NCBI GenBank assembly: GCA_046349255.1
Contig: JAXMCR010000002.1
Coordinates: 620,001-684,000 of the forward strand
Length of the DNA stretch: 64,000 nt
Reading direction: 5' to 3'
Source: DAIODI01 sp046349255
GTDB taxonomy: Bacteria > Pseudomonadota > Alphaproteobacteria > Rhizobiales > Aestuariivirgaceae
Shown: positions 33,042 to 42,452 of the stretch, one piece after another
Layout: each line of letters begins with the position of its first letter
Position numbering within the stretch: position 1 is the stretch's first letter
Notes under the pieces: model-generated
The model's input: the letters and a program-made list of their open reading frames with translations, nothing else
Told to the model about the DNA's origin: nothing
The model's database searches: none
Made by a program: the position numbers and the translations under genes

Positions 33042-34070
33042 TCAGGATACGTGAGAAGCAATGCTTCGCCAGCCGGGGATGCTGTCGGCTGCGAGCACGG
33101 CACGGGCGACGGCGCGGGCGAGCGTGTCCGCGGCGGCCGTGCCGAGGGTCGCGAGCGAGAGCGGCGCGGGAAGTCCGAGCGGATGACGGCCGGTTGCCAG
33201 CGCGATCACCGTGTCGCCGTCGAACGGCGTGTGCACGGGCCGGATCGCGCGCGGGAGACCATCCGCCGCCATGATGGCGAAGCGATGCGCGTCCGCCTTC
33301 GACAGGATCGCATCCGTCGCGACGACGGCGATGGTGGTATTCTGTGCCGCTGCAGCGGCGCGCGAACCCTTCGTGTGACCCCAGATGACAGGATGGAGGT
33401 CCATCCCGGCGTCATGCTCCACCGCCACATGCGGTGCAGGACCGTCTTCCCGAAGGAGGAACGGCTCCGCCCACAGCCGTCCGGTGCGTGGATCGACCAC
33501 CGAACCGAAGCAATTCACTGCAACGAGCGCGCCCACCGTGTGCCGACCCACGATGACGGACGCAGAGCCGAGGCCGCCCTTGAACGCGCCGGCCGTGGCT
33601 CCCATCCCAGCGCCGGAATTGCCGAGCGCGAACCGCTTCGACGCCGCAGCAAGCGCTGCAACGCCGAGCGCGTGATAGGGCGGCTCATCCCACGCCTTGT
33701 CGCCGCCGTTCATGAGATCGAACAGAATTGCCGAGGGGACCACCGGGCAGGGATGCGGCTGCGCGCCGAACACGAACCCCACGCCGCGCTTAGACAGCGC
33801 AGTAACTACGCCACTTGCAGCATCAAGTCCAAAGACGGACCCACCTGACAGCACGACCGCGTGTACGCCGTCGACCAGCGTCGAAGGCTTCAGGGCATCG
33901 AGCTCTCGCGTTCCGGGCGCGCCGCCGCGCTGCTCGACTGCCGCGACCGCGATCCCATCGGGCACGACGACGGTCACGCCCGTCAGGCGCGATGCGTCGT
34001 CGGCGTTCCCGACCGCCAGCCCCTCAACGTCGGTGATGAGGTTGAGCGGCCCGGGTTTGAGCGGCTTCAT
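33042..34070 (-). CDS. P1 (S58/DmpA) family aminopeptidase
   Basis: 342 residues. NLITDVEGLAVGNADD at the start, VLSGGSVFGLDAASGV and GNSGAGMGATAGAFKGGLGS are the DmpA/S58 fold. The cleavage/nucleophile region AQNTTIAVVATDA is near residue 270, where autoprocessing to two chains would occur. Removes N-terminal or beta-amino acids from small peptides. ATG 34070 is chosen because the family starts here. Probably an operon with SulP. Confidence 0.85.
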   Translation of the reverse strand: MKPLKPGPLNLITDVEGLAVGNADDASRLTGVTVVVPDGIAVAAVEQRGGAPGTRELDALKPSTLVDGVHAVVLSGGSVFGLDAASGVVTALSKRGVGFVFGAQPHPCPVVPSAILFDLMNGGDKAWDEPPYHALGVAALAAASKRFALGNSGAGMGATAGAFKGGLGSASVIVGRHTVGALVAVNCFGSVVDPRTGRLWAEPFLLREDGPAPHVAVEHDAGMDLHPVIWGHTKGSRAAAAAQNTTIAVVATDAILSKADAHRFAIMAADGLPRAIRPVHTPFDGDTVIALATGRHPLGLPAPLSLATLGTAAADTLARAVARAVLAADSIPGWRSIASHVS

Positions 34071-34143
34071 GGGCAATTCAGTGAGACTCGAGGAGGTCCC
34101 CAGACGCACACGGTTTTGAGCCTCTCCGCCTCCCCGGTCAACC

Positions 34144-34163
34144 GGGCGCAACCGATTGCGCCC
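34144..34163. promoter_or_regulatory. 8-bp inverted repeat between P1 peptidase and ggt
   Basis: GGGCGCAA-CCGA-TTGCGCCC, perfect, in the 174-bp divergent gap, about 75 bp from either start. Candidate shared operator or hairpin in the peptidase leader; the regulator is not known. Confidence 0.45.
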
Positions 34164-34244
34164 AAATGTCCGCCCCGATAGCATCTATTCGAAGGCCGCA
34201 AGAACGCTGGCCGACCCGCAAACCTTGCCTCGGGGACCTTTCCG

Positions 34245-35969
34245 ATGATCAGCACCCTTGCGCGACGCCTGACGGTGACGCTGAGCCTGCTCCTCGTAAC
34301 GCTGACGCTTGCCTCCTGCGGCGAGCAGGCGAAGGGCCCGGCGATGGTCGTCACGGCCAACCGCTACGCGTCGGAAGCAGCGATCGAGATGCTGAAGCAA
34401 GGGGGCAGCGCGGTCGACGCAGCAATCGCCGCGCAATTGGTGCTGGGCCTCGTCGAGCCTCAATCTTCCGGAATCGGCGGCGGCGGCTTCATGCTCACGT
34501 ACGACAGGAAGACCGGCAAGGTCTCTGCCATCGACGGGCGCGAGAAGGCGCCTGCCGCCGCAGACGACCGCCAGTTCCTCGGGCCGGACGGCCAACCGAT
34601 GAAACGCGGCGTGGTCGAGATCGGCGGCCTCTCGGTCGGCGTGCCCGGGACGGTCGCCTTGATGGCTGAAGCGCATGCAAAGTCGGGCAAGCTGCCGTGG
34701 GCAAACCTTTTCCAGCCGGCGATCCGCCTCGCCGAGCAGGGCTTCGACGTGTCGCCGCGGCTCGCGCAAGCCATCGCCGAGGCTGAACCGCTGAAAAACG
34801 ACGCAATGGCCCGGCCCATCTATTTCGTCGCGGACGCCGGCGCTCCCGGCGGTATTGCGCCCGTGAAGGCAGGAACGACGATCCGCAATCCGGCCTATGC
34901 GTTCACGCTCAGGCGCCTCGCCATCAACGGGCCGCGCGCGTTTTACGAGGGCGAGATCGCCGACGAGATCGTCTCGACCGTGCGAAGTCATCCGACCAAT
35001 CCCGGCCGGATGACCGCCGCCGACCTTGCAGCGTATACGGCAGTCGATCGCAAGCCCGCGTGCCGTCCCTACCGGGCCTATCGTGTTTGCAGCATGCCGC
35101 CTCCTACGTCGGGCGGCGTTGCGGCGCTGCAGATTCTCGGCATGCTCGAACCCTATCGCATCGGCAATCTCGAGCCGAACGACGTGATGGCGGCGCATCT
35201 CCTCACGCAGGCGAGCCGGCTGGCCTTTGCCGACCGCGATCGCTATCTGGCCGATCCGGACTTCGTGGAGGTTCCCGTGAAGGGGCTTCTGGACCACGGG
35301 TACCTGCGCCGCCGCGCCGCGCTGATCGATCCCGGCAAGGACATGGGGACCGCGCAGCCGGGCGACCCGGGCAAGGTGCCGGAACTCGCAGGGGATCCGG
35401 GACTTTATGAAGCCGGCACGAGTCACCTCGCGATTGTCGATCGCGACGGCAATGCGGTTTCCTACACGACGTCGGTCGAGCAATCCTTCGGGGCCAACAT
35501 CATGGCCGCGGGCTTCGTGCTCAACAACCAGCTCACCGACTTCTCGCTCGATCCGATGCAGGACGGAAAACCTGTCGCGAACCGGGTCGAGCCCGGCAAG
35601 CGACCGCGGTCGTCGATGACCCCGGTGCTCGTCTTCGCGCCGGACGATTCGCTCTTTGCAGCAGTGGGCTCTCCGGGCGGCTCACGCATCATCGGGTACG
35701 TGACACAGGCGCTGATCGGTCTCATCGACTGGAAGATGCCCATGCAGGAGGCAGTGGATCTGCCGCATATCCTCAACCGCAATGCCGACACCGAGCTCGA
35801 GGGCGGGACGGCAGCCGCGGCGCTTGCGCCTGCCCTGGAGGCGATGGGCCACAAGACCCGCGTGCGCGAGCTCAACAGCGGCCTCAACGGCATTCGGGTC
35901 GTGAAGGGCAGGATGGACGGCGGCGCGGACAAGCGGCGCGAAGGCGTGGTGCTGACCTACGCCGAGTGA
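34245..35969 (+). CDS. ggt: Gamma-glutamyltransferase lipoprotein
   Basis: 574 residues. The signal peptide ends in a lipobox LASC, so the protein is likely anchored by lipid. The GGT N-terminal chain has GGSAVDAAIAAQLVLGLVEPQ and SSGIGGGGFML. The catalytic threonine is T392 in AGTSHLAIVDRDGNAVSYTT, where autocleavage occurs, and GSPGGSRII is in the small subunit. It cleaves glutathione and gamma-glutamyl compounds in the periplasm. Convergent with the kinase gene, overlapping by 13 bp. Confidence 0.92.
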   Translation: MISTLARRLTVTLSLLLVTLTLASCGEQAKGPAMVVTANRYASEAAIEMLKQGGSAVDAAIAAQLVLGLVEPQSSGIGGGGFMLTYDRKTGKVSAIDGREKAPAAADDRQFLGPDGQPMKRGVVEIGGLSVGVPGTVALMAEAHAKSGKLPWANLFQPAIRLAEQGFDVSPRLAQAIAEAEPLKNDAMARPIYFVADAGAPGGIAPVKAGTTIRNPAYAFTLRRLAINGPRAFYEGEIADEIVSTVRSHPTNPGRMTAADLAAYTAVDRKPACRPYRAYRVCSMPPPTSGGVAALQILGMLEPYRIGNLEPNDVMAAHLLTQASRLAFADRDRYLADPDFVEVPVKGLLDHGYLRRRAALIDPGKDMGTAQPGDPGKVPELAGDPGLYEAGTSHLAIVDRDGNAVSYTTSVEQSFGANIMAAGFVLNNQLTDFSLDPMQDGKPVANRVEPGKRPRSSMTPVLVFAPDDSLFAAVGSPGGSRIIGYVTQALIGLIDWKMPMQEAVDLPHILNRNADTELEGGTAAAALAPALEAMGHKTRVRELNSGLNGIRVVKGRMDGGADKRREGVVLTYAE

Positions 35970-37414
35970 GCTTTCGCCGGCCGGCGCTTGCGGACGTGTG
36001 CGAGGGCCGGATCATCCGGGATCACGATACGGAAGGTCGCGCCGACCGGCGCGTCGGCGAGTTCGATTTCGCCACCATGTGCACGGACGAGTTCCCGGGC
36101 AATCGCAAGGCCTAGCCCGGTGCCGCCGGCACGGACGGATGCGCGGAAGGGCTCGAACAGATGTTCCCGCGCCTTGGACGGAACGCCAGGGCCGTCGTCG
36201 GATACCTCGATTGCCGTACCCGAACCCTCGCGACGGGCTGCAAGCGTCACGGTGCCCGATCCCCGTTCCCCCAGCGCCTGAGCCGCGTTGCGCGTGAGGT
36301 TCACGAGCACGCGAAAGATCTGTTCCCGATCGGCATCGACCGCGATGCTTGGCGCCGCCCCATTGATGAACCGCACGCCGGCGCTCGCCTCGACGCCGAC
36401 GTTCTCGATCACCTCGTCGAACAGCGGAGCAACAGCAACGCGCGTCCGCTGCGGCACCGGTTCCTGTACCCGGCCGTACCGCAGTGTCTGCATCAGGAAG
36501 TCGATCGCGCGGTCGAGCGAAGTGATGATCTTGGGCGCGAGCCGCTTGACCGTCGGGTCGTCTACCGAGGAAAGGTGGTCCGAAACGATCTGCGCCGTCG
36601 ACAGCATGTTGCGGAGATCGTGGCTGACCTTGCTGACGGCCAGACCGAGTGCTGCAAGCCTTTCCTTCTGGGCCAGCATGCCGGAGAGTTCGCGCTGCAT
36701 GCTGGCGAGCTCGCTTTCGGCCACACCGATCTCGTCATTGCGCAGTTCCGGCGTGATGATGCGGCTTGCGTCCTCCGGTCGCTCAGCAAAGCGGACCATG
36801 CTCGTTGACAGCCTGCGTATCGGCTTCACGAGCACACGCTCGAGCGCGAGGAACGCGAGCGCCGCAACGATCAGCGCCAGGAGCACGGAGAGGGCCAGCA
36901 CGCGCATTGCGTAAGAAACCAGCGCCGTCCAGAGGGGGCGCTCGTCCATCGCAAGCTCGATCTCCTGCCCCGTCTTGCCGGGCGGTGCATCGATCACGGC
37001 GACGACCCGATTTCCGCCATGGCGCAGCGTCGACAGCACATCCCCAAGCGCCGTGAACCAGGTCGTGGCGCGCAGATCGTATCGCGCCTCGATTGTCGAG
37101 GGGCTGTCGATCTTGAGGATCAGATGCCGCGAGCCCTCTCGCTTGACGGCCACCACCTCGACCCCCGCAGTGGTGAGGAGTTCGTCCCGAAGGTCATTGG
37201 AAACCTGCCGGTCAGGGGCCGCTTCGACGGCAAGCGCGGCAATCTCCGCCATCATCACCCGGCTTTCGAGCCAGTTGATCCGGTAGGCCGCAATCGACGG
37301 CAGAAAGATCAGCACTTCGCCCACCAAGACGAACGCGATGACGAGCGCGAGCACCTTGCCGGACAGGCCCTTCCAAGGCAGGGTTCGCGGTGCAGGCGAT
37401 GCTGGATCCGTCAT
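35957..37414 (-). CDS. Sensor histidine kinase
   Basis: 485 residues. Helix near residue 20-42, a periplasmic sensor region (~45-165), second helix (~170-192), HAMP linker (VLVKPIRRLS), H-box with H265 in SKVSHDLRNML, and ATPase boxes NLTRNAAQAL, DDGPGVPSKAREHLFEPF and GGTGLGLAIAREL. Autophosphorylates H265 in response to an unknown periplasmic or membrane signal. No response regulator is adjacent, so it is an orphan kinase. An earlier GTG at 37450 is possible. Confidence 0.88.
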   Translation of the reverse strand: MTDPASPAPRTLPWKGLSGKVLALVIAFVLVGEVLIFLPSIAAYRINWLESRVMMAEIAALAVEAAPDRQVSNDLRDELLTTAGVEVVAVKREGSRHLILKIDSPSTIEARYDLRATTWFTALGDVLSTLRHGGNRVVAVIDAPPGKTGQEIELAMDERPLWTALVSYAMRVLALSVLLALIVAALAFLALERVLVKPIRRLSTSMVRFAERPEDASRIITPELRNDEIGVAESELASMQRELSGMLAQKERLAALGLAVSKVSHDLRNMLSTAQIVSDHLSSVDDPTVKRLAPKIITSLDRAIDFLMQTLRYGRVQEPVPQRTRVAVAPLFDEVIENVGVEASAGVRFINGAAPSIAVDADREQIFRVLVNLTRNAAQALGERGSGTVTLAARREGSGTAIEVSDDGPGVPSKAREHLFEPFRASVRAGGTGLGLAIARELVRAHGGEIELADAPVGATFRIVIPDDPALAHVRKRRPAKAHSA

Positions 37415-37564
37415 CGGTACTGGTGATCGCAGGCTCAGGTTCGGCAACACATGTGCGTGATGTATGGAGCATGTGGGGCCTGAGAGCCAAGGCCGGAAGG
37501 GGAATTTTCGCGGCCGTGGCGCCCACCAACGCGCGGGAGCCCGGAAATGGGCGGCTTTCCCGCG

Positions 37565-37593
37565 TTGACTTTGACGACACCCGCCAGTATAAG
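37565..37593 (+). promoter_or_regulatory. Sigma-70 promoter for rpmH-rnpA-yidC
   Basis: TTGACT, 17-bp spacer, TATAAG: near-consensus, the best in the window. Start of transcription near 37600, giving a leader of about 90 nt before rpmH. Confidence 0.75.
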
Positions 37594-37688
37594 CCCCCGA
37601 CTTTCATAGCCGGTTGAAGGCCTTCGAGGAGCGTCACGATGCCTCGGCCGAACCGGGCCAAAGCCCAGTCCAGTTGGAGATTTGTGTC

Positions 37689-37823
37689 GTGAAGCGCACC
37701 TATCAGCCCTCGAAGCTTGTCCGCAAGCGCCGCCATGGTTTCCGCGCGCGCATGGCCACGAAGGGCGGCCGCAAGGTGATCGCCCGCCGCCGCGCCCGCG
37801 GCCGCGCGCGCCTCTCCGCCTGA
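37689..37823 (+). CDS. rpmH: 50S ribosomal protein L34
   Basis: 44 residues, MKRTYQPSKLVRKRRHGFRA onward, the invariant L34 sequence with a very basic end. GTG start. Head of the rpmH-rnpA-yidC-engB operon. Confidence 0.97.
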   Translation: MKRTYQPSKLVRKRRHGFRARMATKGGRKVIARRRARGRARLSA

Positions 37824-37861
37824 TTTCGGGGAGAGGCCGGTCGCGCCCGGCCGGCGCCGGC

Positions 37862-38260
37862 ATGGTGGACCGCATCAGGCGACGGGACGATTTCCTGAAA
37901 GCTGCCGCTGCACCGGCGATCGCCTCGCCGGGCGCCGTCGTTCAGGCGCGTCCGCGGGGAGATGCAAACCCGGCCCGCATCGGCTTCACCGTCACGAAGA
38001 AGATCGGCAACGCGGTTGAACGCAACCGCACCCGCCGGCGCCTCAAGGAAGCGGTTCGCGTGCACGTCGCGGAAGGACTTCAGCCTGGCACCGACTACGT
38101 GTTCATCGGCCGCGCGGCGACCATCGATCGCCCGTTCGATCGGCTGGTGGAGGAACTCAAGGGAGCGGTCGTCACTCTCAACGCCGGCGGCGGGAGCCAG
38201 CGGCGCGTGCGGCCGAAGCAGCAGCGCCGCGGTCGCCCCGACGGAACGAAAGCGTCATGA
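37862..38260 (+). CDS. rnpA: Ribonuclease P protein component
   Basis: 132 residues. Protein cofactor of RNase P in tRNA 5' processing. The start MVDRIRRRDDFLKAAAAP fits the family; the signature IGNAVERNRTRRRLKEAVR is intact. The stop overlaps the yidC ATG by four bases. Confidence 0.93.
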   Translation: MVDRIRRRDDFLKAAAAPAIASPGAVVQARPRGDANPARIGFTVTKKIGNAVERNRTRRRLKEAVRVHVAEGLQPGTDYVFIGRAATIDRPFDRLVEELKGAVVTLNAGGGSQRRVRPKQQRRGRPDGTKAS

Positions 38261-40110
38261 AGGAAGAGAGCAAGAACTTCATCCTGGCCATCATTCTGTC
38301 GATGGCGATCATCTTCGCCTGGCAGTACTTCTACGCGCAGCCGATGCTCGACAAGCAGGCGCAGATCGCCAAGCAGCAGGCGCAGACCCAGACGACGCAG
38401 ACCCAGCCGGGTCAAACCGCCGGTCAGCAGGCAACCCCACCGGCAACGGGCGCCGCAACGGGCCAGGGTGTTCAGCCAGGGGCCGTGCCTGGTTCGGCGG
38501 CCCCCGGTGCCGCGCAAACGCGCGAGGAGGCCATCGCATCCTCCCCACGCCTTCCGATCAAGACGCAGAGCCTTGAAGGTTCAATCAACCTCAAGGGCGC
38601 GCAGATCGATGACCTGCGCCTGATCCGCTATCACGAGACGGTCGATCCGAAGAGCCCGACTATCGTGCTGCTGTCGCCGTCGGGAACGCCCGGCGCCTTC
38701 TTTGCCGAGCAGGGGTGGATTCCAGCGACGGCCGGACAGTCTGTGAAGCTTCCCGACCAGAACACGCAGTGGCAGGCGCCGGCTGGCGCAACGCTGACGG
38801 AGACGACTCCCGTCACACTGACCTGGGACAACGGCGCGGGCCTCGTGTTCCGCCGCACGATCTCTGTCGATCCGCAATACATGTTCACCCTCCACCAGGA
38901 GGTCGATAACAAGACGGGACAGCCGGTCGATCTCATTCCTTACGGTCGCATCCAGCGCCAGGGAACGCCGCATGTTCAGGGCGTCTACGTGCTGTTCGAG
39001 GGTCTGCTCGGCGTGCTCGGCGGCGACCTCCAGGAGCACACCTACAAGTCGATGGCCGACAACATGGCCCCGATTTCGTCAGAGTCGACCGGCGGCTGGC
39101 TCGGCATCACCGACAAGTACTGGGCAGTGTCGCTGATCCCGGACCAGGCGTCCAAAATCACCGGTACGTTCCGCCACAACAAGAACGGCACGCTCGACAC
39201 CTGGCAGACCGATTTCATCACCGCTGCGCCCGTCTCGGTCGCAGCCGGCGCCACGGGCGCCTTCGAGCAGCGCCTGTTCGCCGGCGCGAAGGTGGTCGAG
39301 ACGATCAACGACTACGAGCGCGACCTGAAGATCGACCGGTTCGACCTGATGATCGACTGGGGCTGGTTCTACTTCATCACCAAGCCGATGTTCTGGGCGC
39401 TGCACTACATCAAGGCGTTCGTCGGCAACTTCGGGATCGCCATCCTGCTCATGACGTTGGTCCTCAAGGTCTTCTTCTTCCCGCTCGCCAACAAGTCCTA
39501 CGAGTCGATGGCGCGGATGAAGAAGCTGCAGCCCGAGATGGAGCGCATCAAGACGCGCTACGCCGACGACCGGGTGAAGCAGCAGCAGGAGATGATGGAG
39601 CTTTACAAGAAGGAGAAGATCAACCCGCTGGCCGGCTGCCTGCCGATGCTCGTCCAGATCCCGGTGTTCTTCGCCCTCTACAAGGTGCTCTACACGACGA
39701 TCGAGATGCGGCACGCGCCGTTCTACGGCTGGATCCGCGACCTGTCGGCGCCCGATCCGACGAGCCTCTTCAACCTGTTCGGCCTGCTGCCGTTCACCCC
39801 GCCGCATGCACTGATGATCGGGGTGCTGCCGATCATCATGGGCATCACCATGTGGGTGCAGATGAAGCTCAATCCGCCCCCGCCGGATCCGGTGCAGGCG
39901 GCGATCTTCAACTGGATGCCGCTGATGTTCACCTTCATGCTGGCGTCATTCCCGGCGGGGCTCGTGCTCTACTGGGCGTGGAACAACTTCCTCTCGATCC
40001 TCCAGCAGATGACGATCATGAAGAAGAACGGCACGCCGATCGATCTCCTGGACAACATCCGCCAGAGCCTTCCCTTCCTGAACCGCAAGGCGGCCGGACC
40101 AGGACGTTGA
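38257..40110 (+). CDS. yidC: Membrane protein insertase YidC
   Basis: 617 residues. N-terminal helix (NFILAIILSMAIIFAWQYF), a proline/glutamine-rich linker, the periplasmic beta domain P1 (~90-365), then the five-helix insertase core with FFPLANKSYESMARMKKLQP and KINPLAGCLPMLVQIPVFFA. It inserts membrane proteins with or without SecYEG. Coupled to rnpA by ATGA overlap. Confidence 0.95.
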   Translation: MKEESKNFILAIILSMAIIFAWQYFYAQPMLDKQAQIAKQQAQTQTTQTQPGQTAGQQATPPATGAATGQGVQPGAVPGSAAPGAAQTREEAIASSPRLPIKTQSLEGSINLKGAQIDDLRLIRYHETVDPKSPTIVLLSPSGTPGAFFAEQGWIPATAGQSVKLPDQNTQWQAPAGATLTETTPVTLTWDNGAGLVFRRTISVDPQYMFTLHQEVDNKTGQPVDLIPYGRIQRQGTPHVQGVYVLFEGLLGVLGGDLQEHTYKSMADNMAPISSESTGGWLGITDKYWAVSLIPDQASKITGTFRHNKNGTLDTWQTDFITAAPVSVAAGATGAFEQRLFAGAKVVETINDYERDLKIDRFDLMIDWGWFYFITKPMFWALHYIKAFVGNFGIAILLMTLVLKVFFFPLANKSYESMARMKKLQPEMERIKTRYADDRVKQQQEMMELYKKEKINPLAGCLPMLVQIPVFFALYKVLYTTIEMRHAPFYGWIRDLSAPDPTSLFNLFGLLPFTPPHALMIGVLPIIMGITMWVQMKLNPPPPDPVQAAIFNWMPLMFTFMLASFPAGLVLYWAWNNFLSILQQMTIMKKNGTPIDLLDNIRQSLPFLNRKAAGPGR

Positions 40111-40112
40111 CC

Positions 40113-40751
40113 GTGACCGAAGCGGCGGACGAGGAGGCGCTGGAGAAGGGGCGGCTCCTGTTCGCCGGTCCCATTCGTTTCCTGAAGGGCGTCGTGGCGC
40201 TCGACGGACTGCCGCCGCCGGACGCGATCGAGGTCGCCTTCGCCGGCCGATCCAACGTCGGCAAATCCTCCCTCATCAATGCTCTGACCGGCCGGCGCGA
40301 CATCGCGCGCGCCTCGAACACGCCGGGCCGGACGCGCGAGCTCAACTTCTTCGGCCTCGCGGGCGATCGGCTGCTGCTCGTGGATATGCCGGGGTATGGC
40401 TATGCCAAGGCGGAGAAGGCGCTCGTCGAGAAATGGCAACGGCTGCTGCGCGCGTACCTGCGGGGCCGGGTGAACCTCCGTCGCGTGTTCGTGCTGATTG
40501 ACGCCCGGCATGGCATCAAGCCGGTCGACGAGGAAACGCTGTCGATGCTGGACGAGACGGCGGTGAACTACCAGGTGGTGCTCACCAAGGCCGACAAGAT
40601 TTCGACGAAGGCACAGGCGGAGGTCCTCGCTGCAACCCGCGAGCGGATCCGCAAAAGGCCGGCGGCCCACCCCGAGGTCATCCTCACGTCGAGTGAGACC
40701 GGTACCGGGCTCCCGGAGTTGCGGGCGGCGGTAGCAGGCCTGCTCGGCTGA
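40113..40751 (+). CDS. engB: Ribosome biogenesis GTP-binding protein YsxC/EngB
   Basis: 212 residues. GTPase with G1 GRSNVGKSSL, G3 VDMPGYGYA, G4 LTKADK and the EngB-typical ASNTPGRTRELNFF switch. Assists large-subunit assembly. GTG 40113 is the preferred start (AGGA 8 bp upstream), 2 bp after the yidC stop. Confidence 0.93.
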   Translation: MTEAADEEALEKGRLLFAGPIRFLKGVVALDGLPPPDAIEVAFAGRSNVGKSSLINALTGRRDIARASNTPGRTRELNFFGLAGDRLLLVDMPGYGYAKAEKALVEKWQRLLRAYLRGRVNLRRVFVLIDARHGIKPVDEETLSMLDETAVNYQVVLTKADKISTKAQAEVLAATRERIRKRPAAHPEVILTSSETGTGLPELRAAVAGLLG

Positions 40752-40821
40752 CACTGGCGAGAGGCGATTTTTCCGCTATAAGCGCCCCTGCCCGTCCGAT
40801 TTGAGCCCGATAAGCCCGACG

Positions 40822-41718
40822 ATGACCGAAACCGTACCGCGCGCCGAAATCGCCAGAATCCTCTCCGAGGCACTGCCCTACATGCAGCTTTACGACGACC
40901 AGACGGTGGTCGTGAAGTACGGCGGGCACGCGATGGTCGATGCTGCGCTCGCCCAGGATTTCGCCAGTGACATCGTCCAGCTGAAGCTCTCCGGAATCAA
41001 CCCGATCGTCGTCCATGGCGGTGGTCCGCAGATCGGCCGCCTGCTCGACCGTCTTGGCACCAAATCAACCTTCATCGACGGCTTGCGCGTTACCGATCGC
41101 GAAACGATGGAGGCCGTGGAGATGGTGCTCTCCGGCACCATCAACAAGGGCATCGTCGCCTCGATCCAGCGCGCCGGCGGGAAGGCGGTCGGCATCTCGG
41201 GGAAGGACGGCAACCTCCTCATCGCCAAGAAGTTCGAGATGATGAAGGAGGACCCGAAGACCGGCCGCATGGAACAGGTCGACCTCGGTTTCGTCGGCGA
41301 TCCCTTGCGGGTCAATCCCGGCATCCTCGATACTATCATCAAGTCGGACGCCATCCCGGTGATCGCTCCGATCGGGGTCGGCGAGGACGGCGAGACCTAC
41401 AACATCAACGCCGACACTGCAGCGGGCGCCATCGCCGCCGCCGTCAGGGCGAAGCGCCTGCTGCTGCTCACCGACGTTGCCGGCGTGCTCGACGCGAACA
41501 AGAAGCTGATCGAGGAACTGCCGGTCGAGGACGTGCCGCGCCTGATCGAGCAGGGTGTGATCACCGGCGGCATGATCCCGAAGGTCAAGAGCTGCGTCGA
41601 CGTCGTGCAGGAGGGTGTCGAAGGCGTCATCATCGTCGACGGGCGGGTCCCGCACTGCGTGCTCATGGAATTGCTGACCCAACACGGCGTCGGCACGCGC
41701 ATCTCGCGGCGCACCTGA
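40822..41718 (+). CDS. argB: Acetylglutamate kinase
   Basis: 298 residues. Phosphorylates N-acetylglutamate in arginine synthesis. VVVKYGGHAMVD, NPIVVHGGGPQIGRLLDRLG, TGGMIPKVKSCVDVVQEGV and NINADTAAGAIA are the amino acid kinase motifs; GISGKDGNLLIAKK is typical. ATG 40822 has no good ribosome site. A weak -10 (TATAAG, 40777-40782) suggests a promoter in the gap after engB. Confidence 0.95.
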   Translation: MTETVPRAEIARILSEALPYMQLYDDQTVVVKYGGHAMVDAALAQDFASDIVQLKLSGINPIVVHGGGPQIGRLLDRLGTKSTFIDGLRVTDRETMEAVEMVLSGTINKGIVASIQRAGGKAVGISGKDGNLLIAKKFEMMKEDPKTGRMEQVDLGFVGDPLRVNPGILDTIIKSDAIPVIAPIGVGEDGETYNINADTAAGAIAAAVRAKRLLLLTDVAGVLDANKKLIEELPVEDVPRLIEQGVITGGMIPKVKSCVDVVQEGVEGVIIVDGRVPHCVLMELLTQHGVGTRISRRT

Positions 41719-41732
41719 GGGATGCCGGTCGC

Positions 41733-42452
41733 ATGCGCGGGTTCGCCAATGTAGAGACCTGGATCTTCGACCTCGACAACACGCTCTACCCGGCGTCCTG
41801 CCGGTTGTTCGACCAGATCGACCGGCGGATGGGCGAGTACATCGTGCGTCTGCTCGATGTCGACTACGCGGAAGCAAAGCGCATCCAGAAGGACCTCTTC
41901 TACCGCTACGGCACGACGCTGCGCGGCCTGATGAGCGACTACCGCATCGACCCGGATACGTTCCTCGACTACGTGCACGACATCGACCATACGCCGGTTC
42001 CGGCCGACCCGGCGCTGGCGGACGCCCTCGAGCGGCTGCCGGGCCGAAAGCTGATCTTCACCAACGGAACCGTGGCGCATGCCGAGCGCGTGCTGGCTCG
42101 GCTCGGGGTCCATGGCCATTTCGAAGGGATCTTCGACATCGTGCATTCGGACTTCATCCCGAAGCCCACTCGTGCGCCCTACGAGAAATTCATCGTGTCG
42201 CACGCCGTCGACCCGGCGAGGGCGGCGATGTTCGAGGACATCGCGCGCAATCTTGAAGTGCCGCACGACCTCGGCATGACGACGGTGCTCGTGACATCAC
42301 CGGCCAACGTCGACGGCAATCTGATCAATGACAAAACGGGCGATGCGCTCGCCGGTTATGTAGACCACCGCACCGATGATCTCGCCCGATTTCTGGCGGG
42401 CTTGCTGAAGAACGGATTTGGGCAGGAGGGGAGAACGACATGGAAGACCTGA
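41733..42452 (+). CDS. HAD-family pyrimidine 5'-nucleotidase-like phosphatase
   Basis: 239 residues. Motif I WIFDLDNTLYP (D13 nucleophile, D15 general acid), motif II FTNG, and later IPKPTRAPYEKF plus MFEDIARNLEVP. This matches the SDT1/YjjG-like pyrimidine nucleotidase group found next to argB and dapD in many rhizobia. It overlaps dapD by 13 bp. Confidence 0.87.
   Translation: MRGFANVETWIFDLDNTLYPASCRLFDQIDRRMGEYIVRLLDVDYAEAKRIQKDLFYRYGTTLRGLMSDYRIDPDTFLDYVHDIDHTPVPADPALADALERLPGRKLIFTNGTVAHAERVLARLGVHGHFEGIFDIVHSDFIPKPTRAPYEKFIVSHAVDPARAAMFEDIARNLEVPHDLGMTTVLVTSPANVDGNLINDKTGDALAGYVDHRTDDLARFLAGLLKNGFGQEGRTTWKT

Noticed and set aside
40748..40782. Dedicated argB promoter
   Set aside because: TATAAG is good but the -35 at 17-bp spacing (CTGGCG) is poor; not listed as a separate feature.
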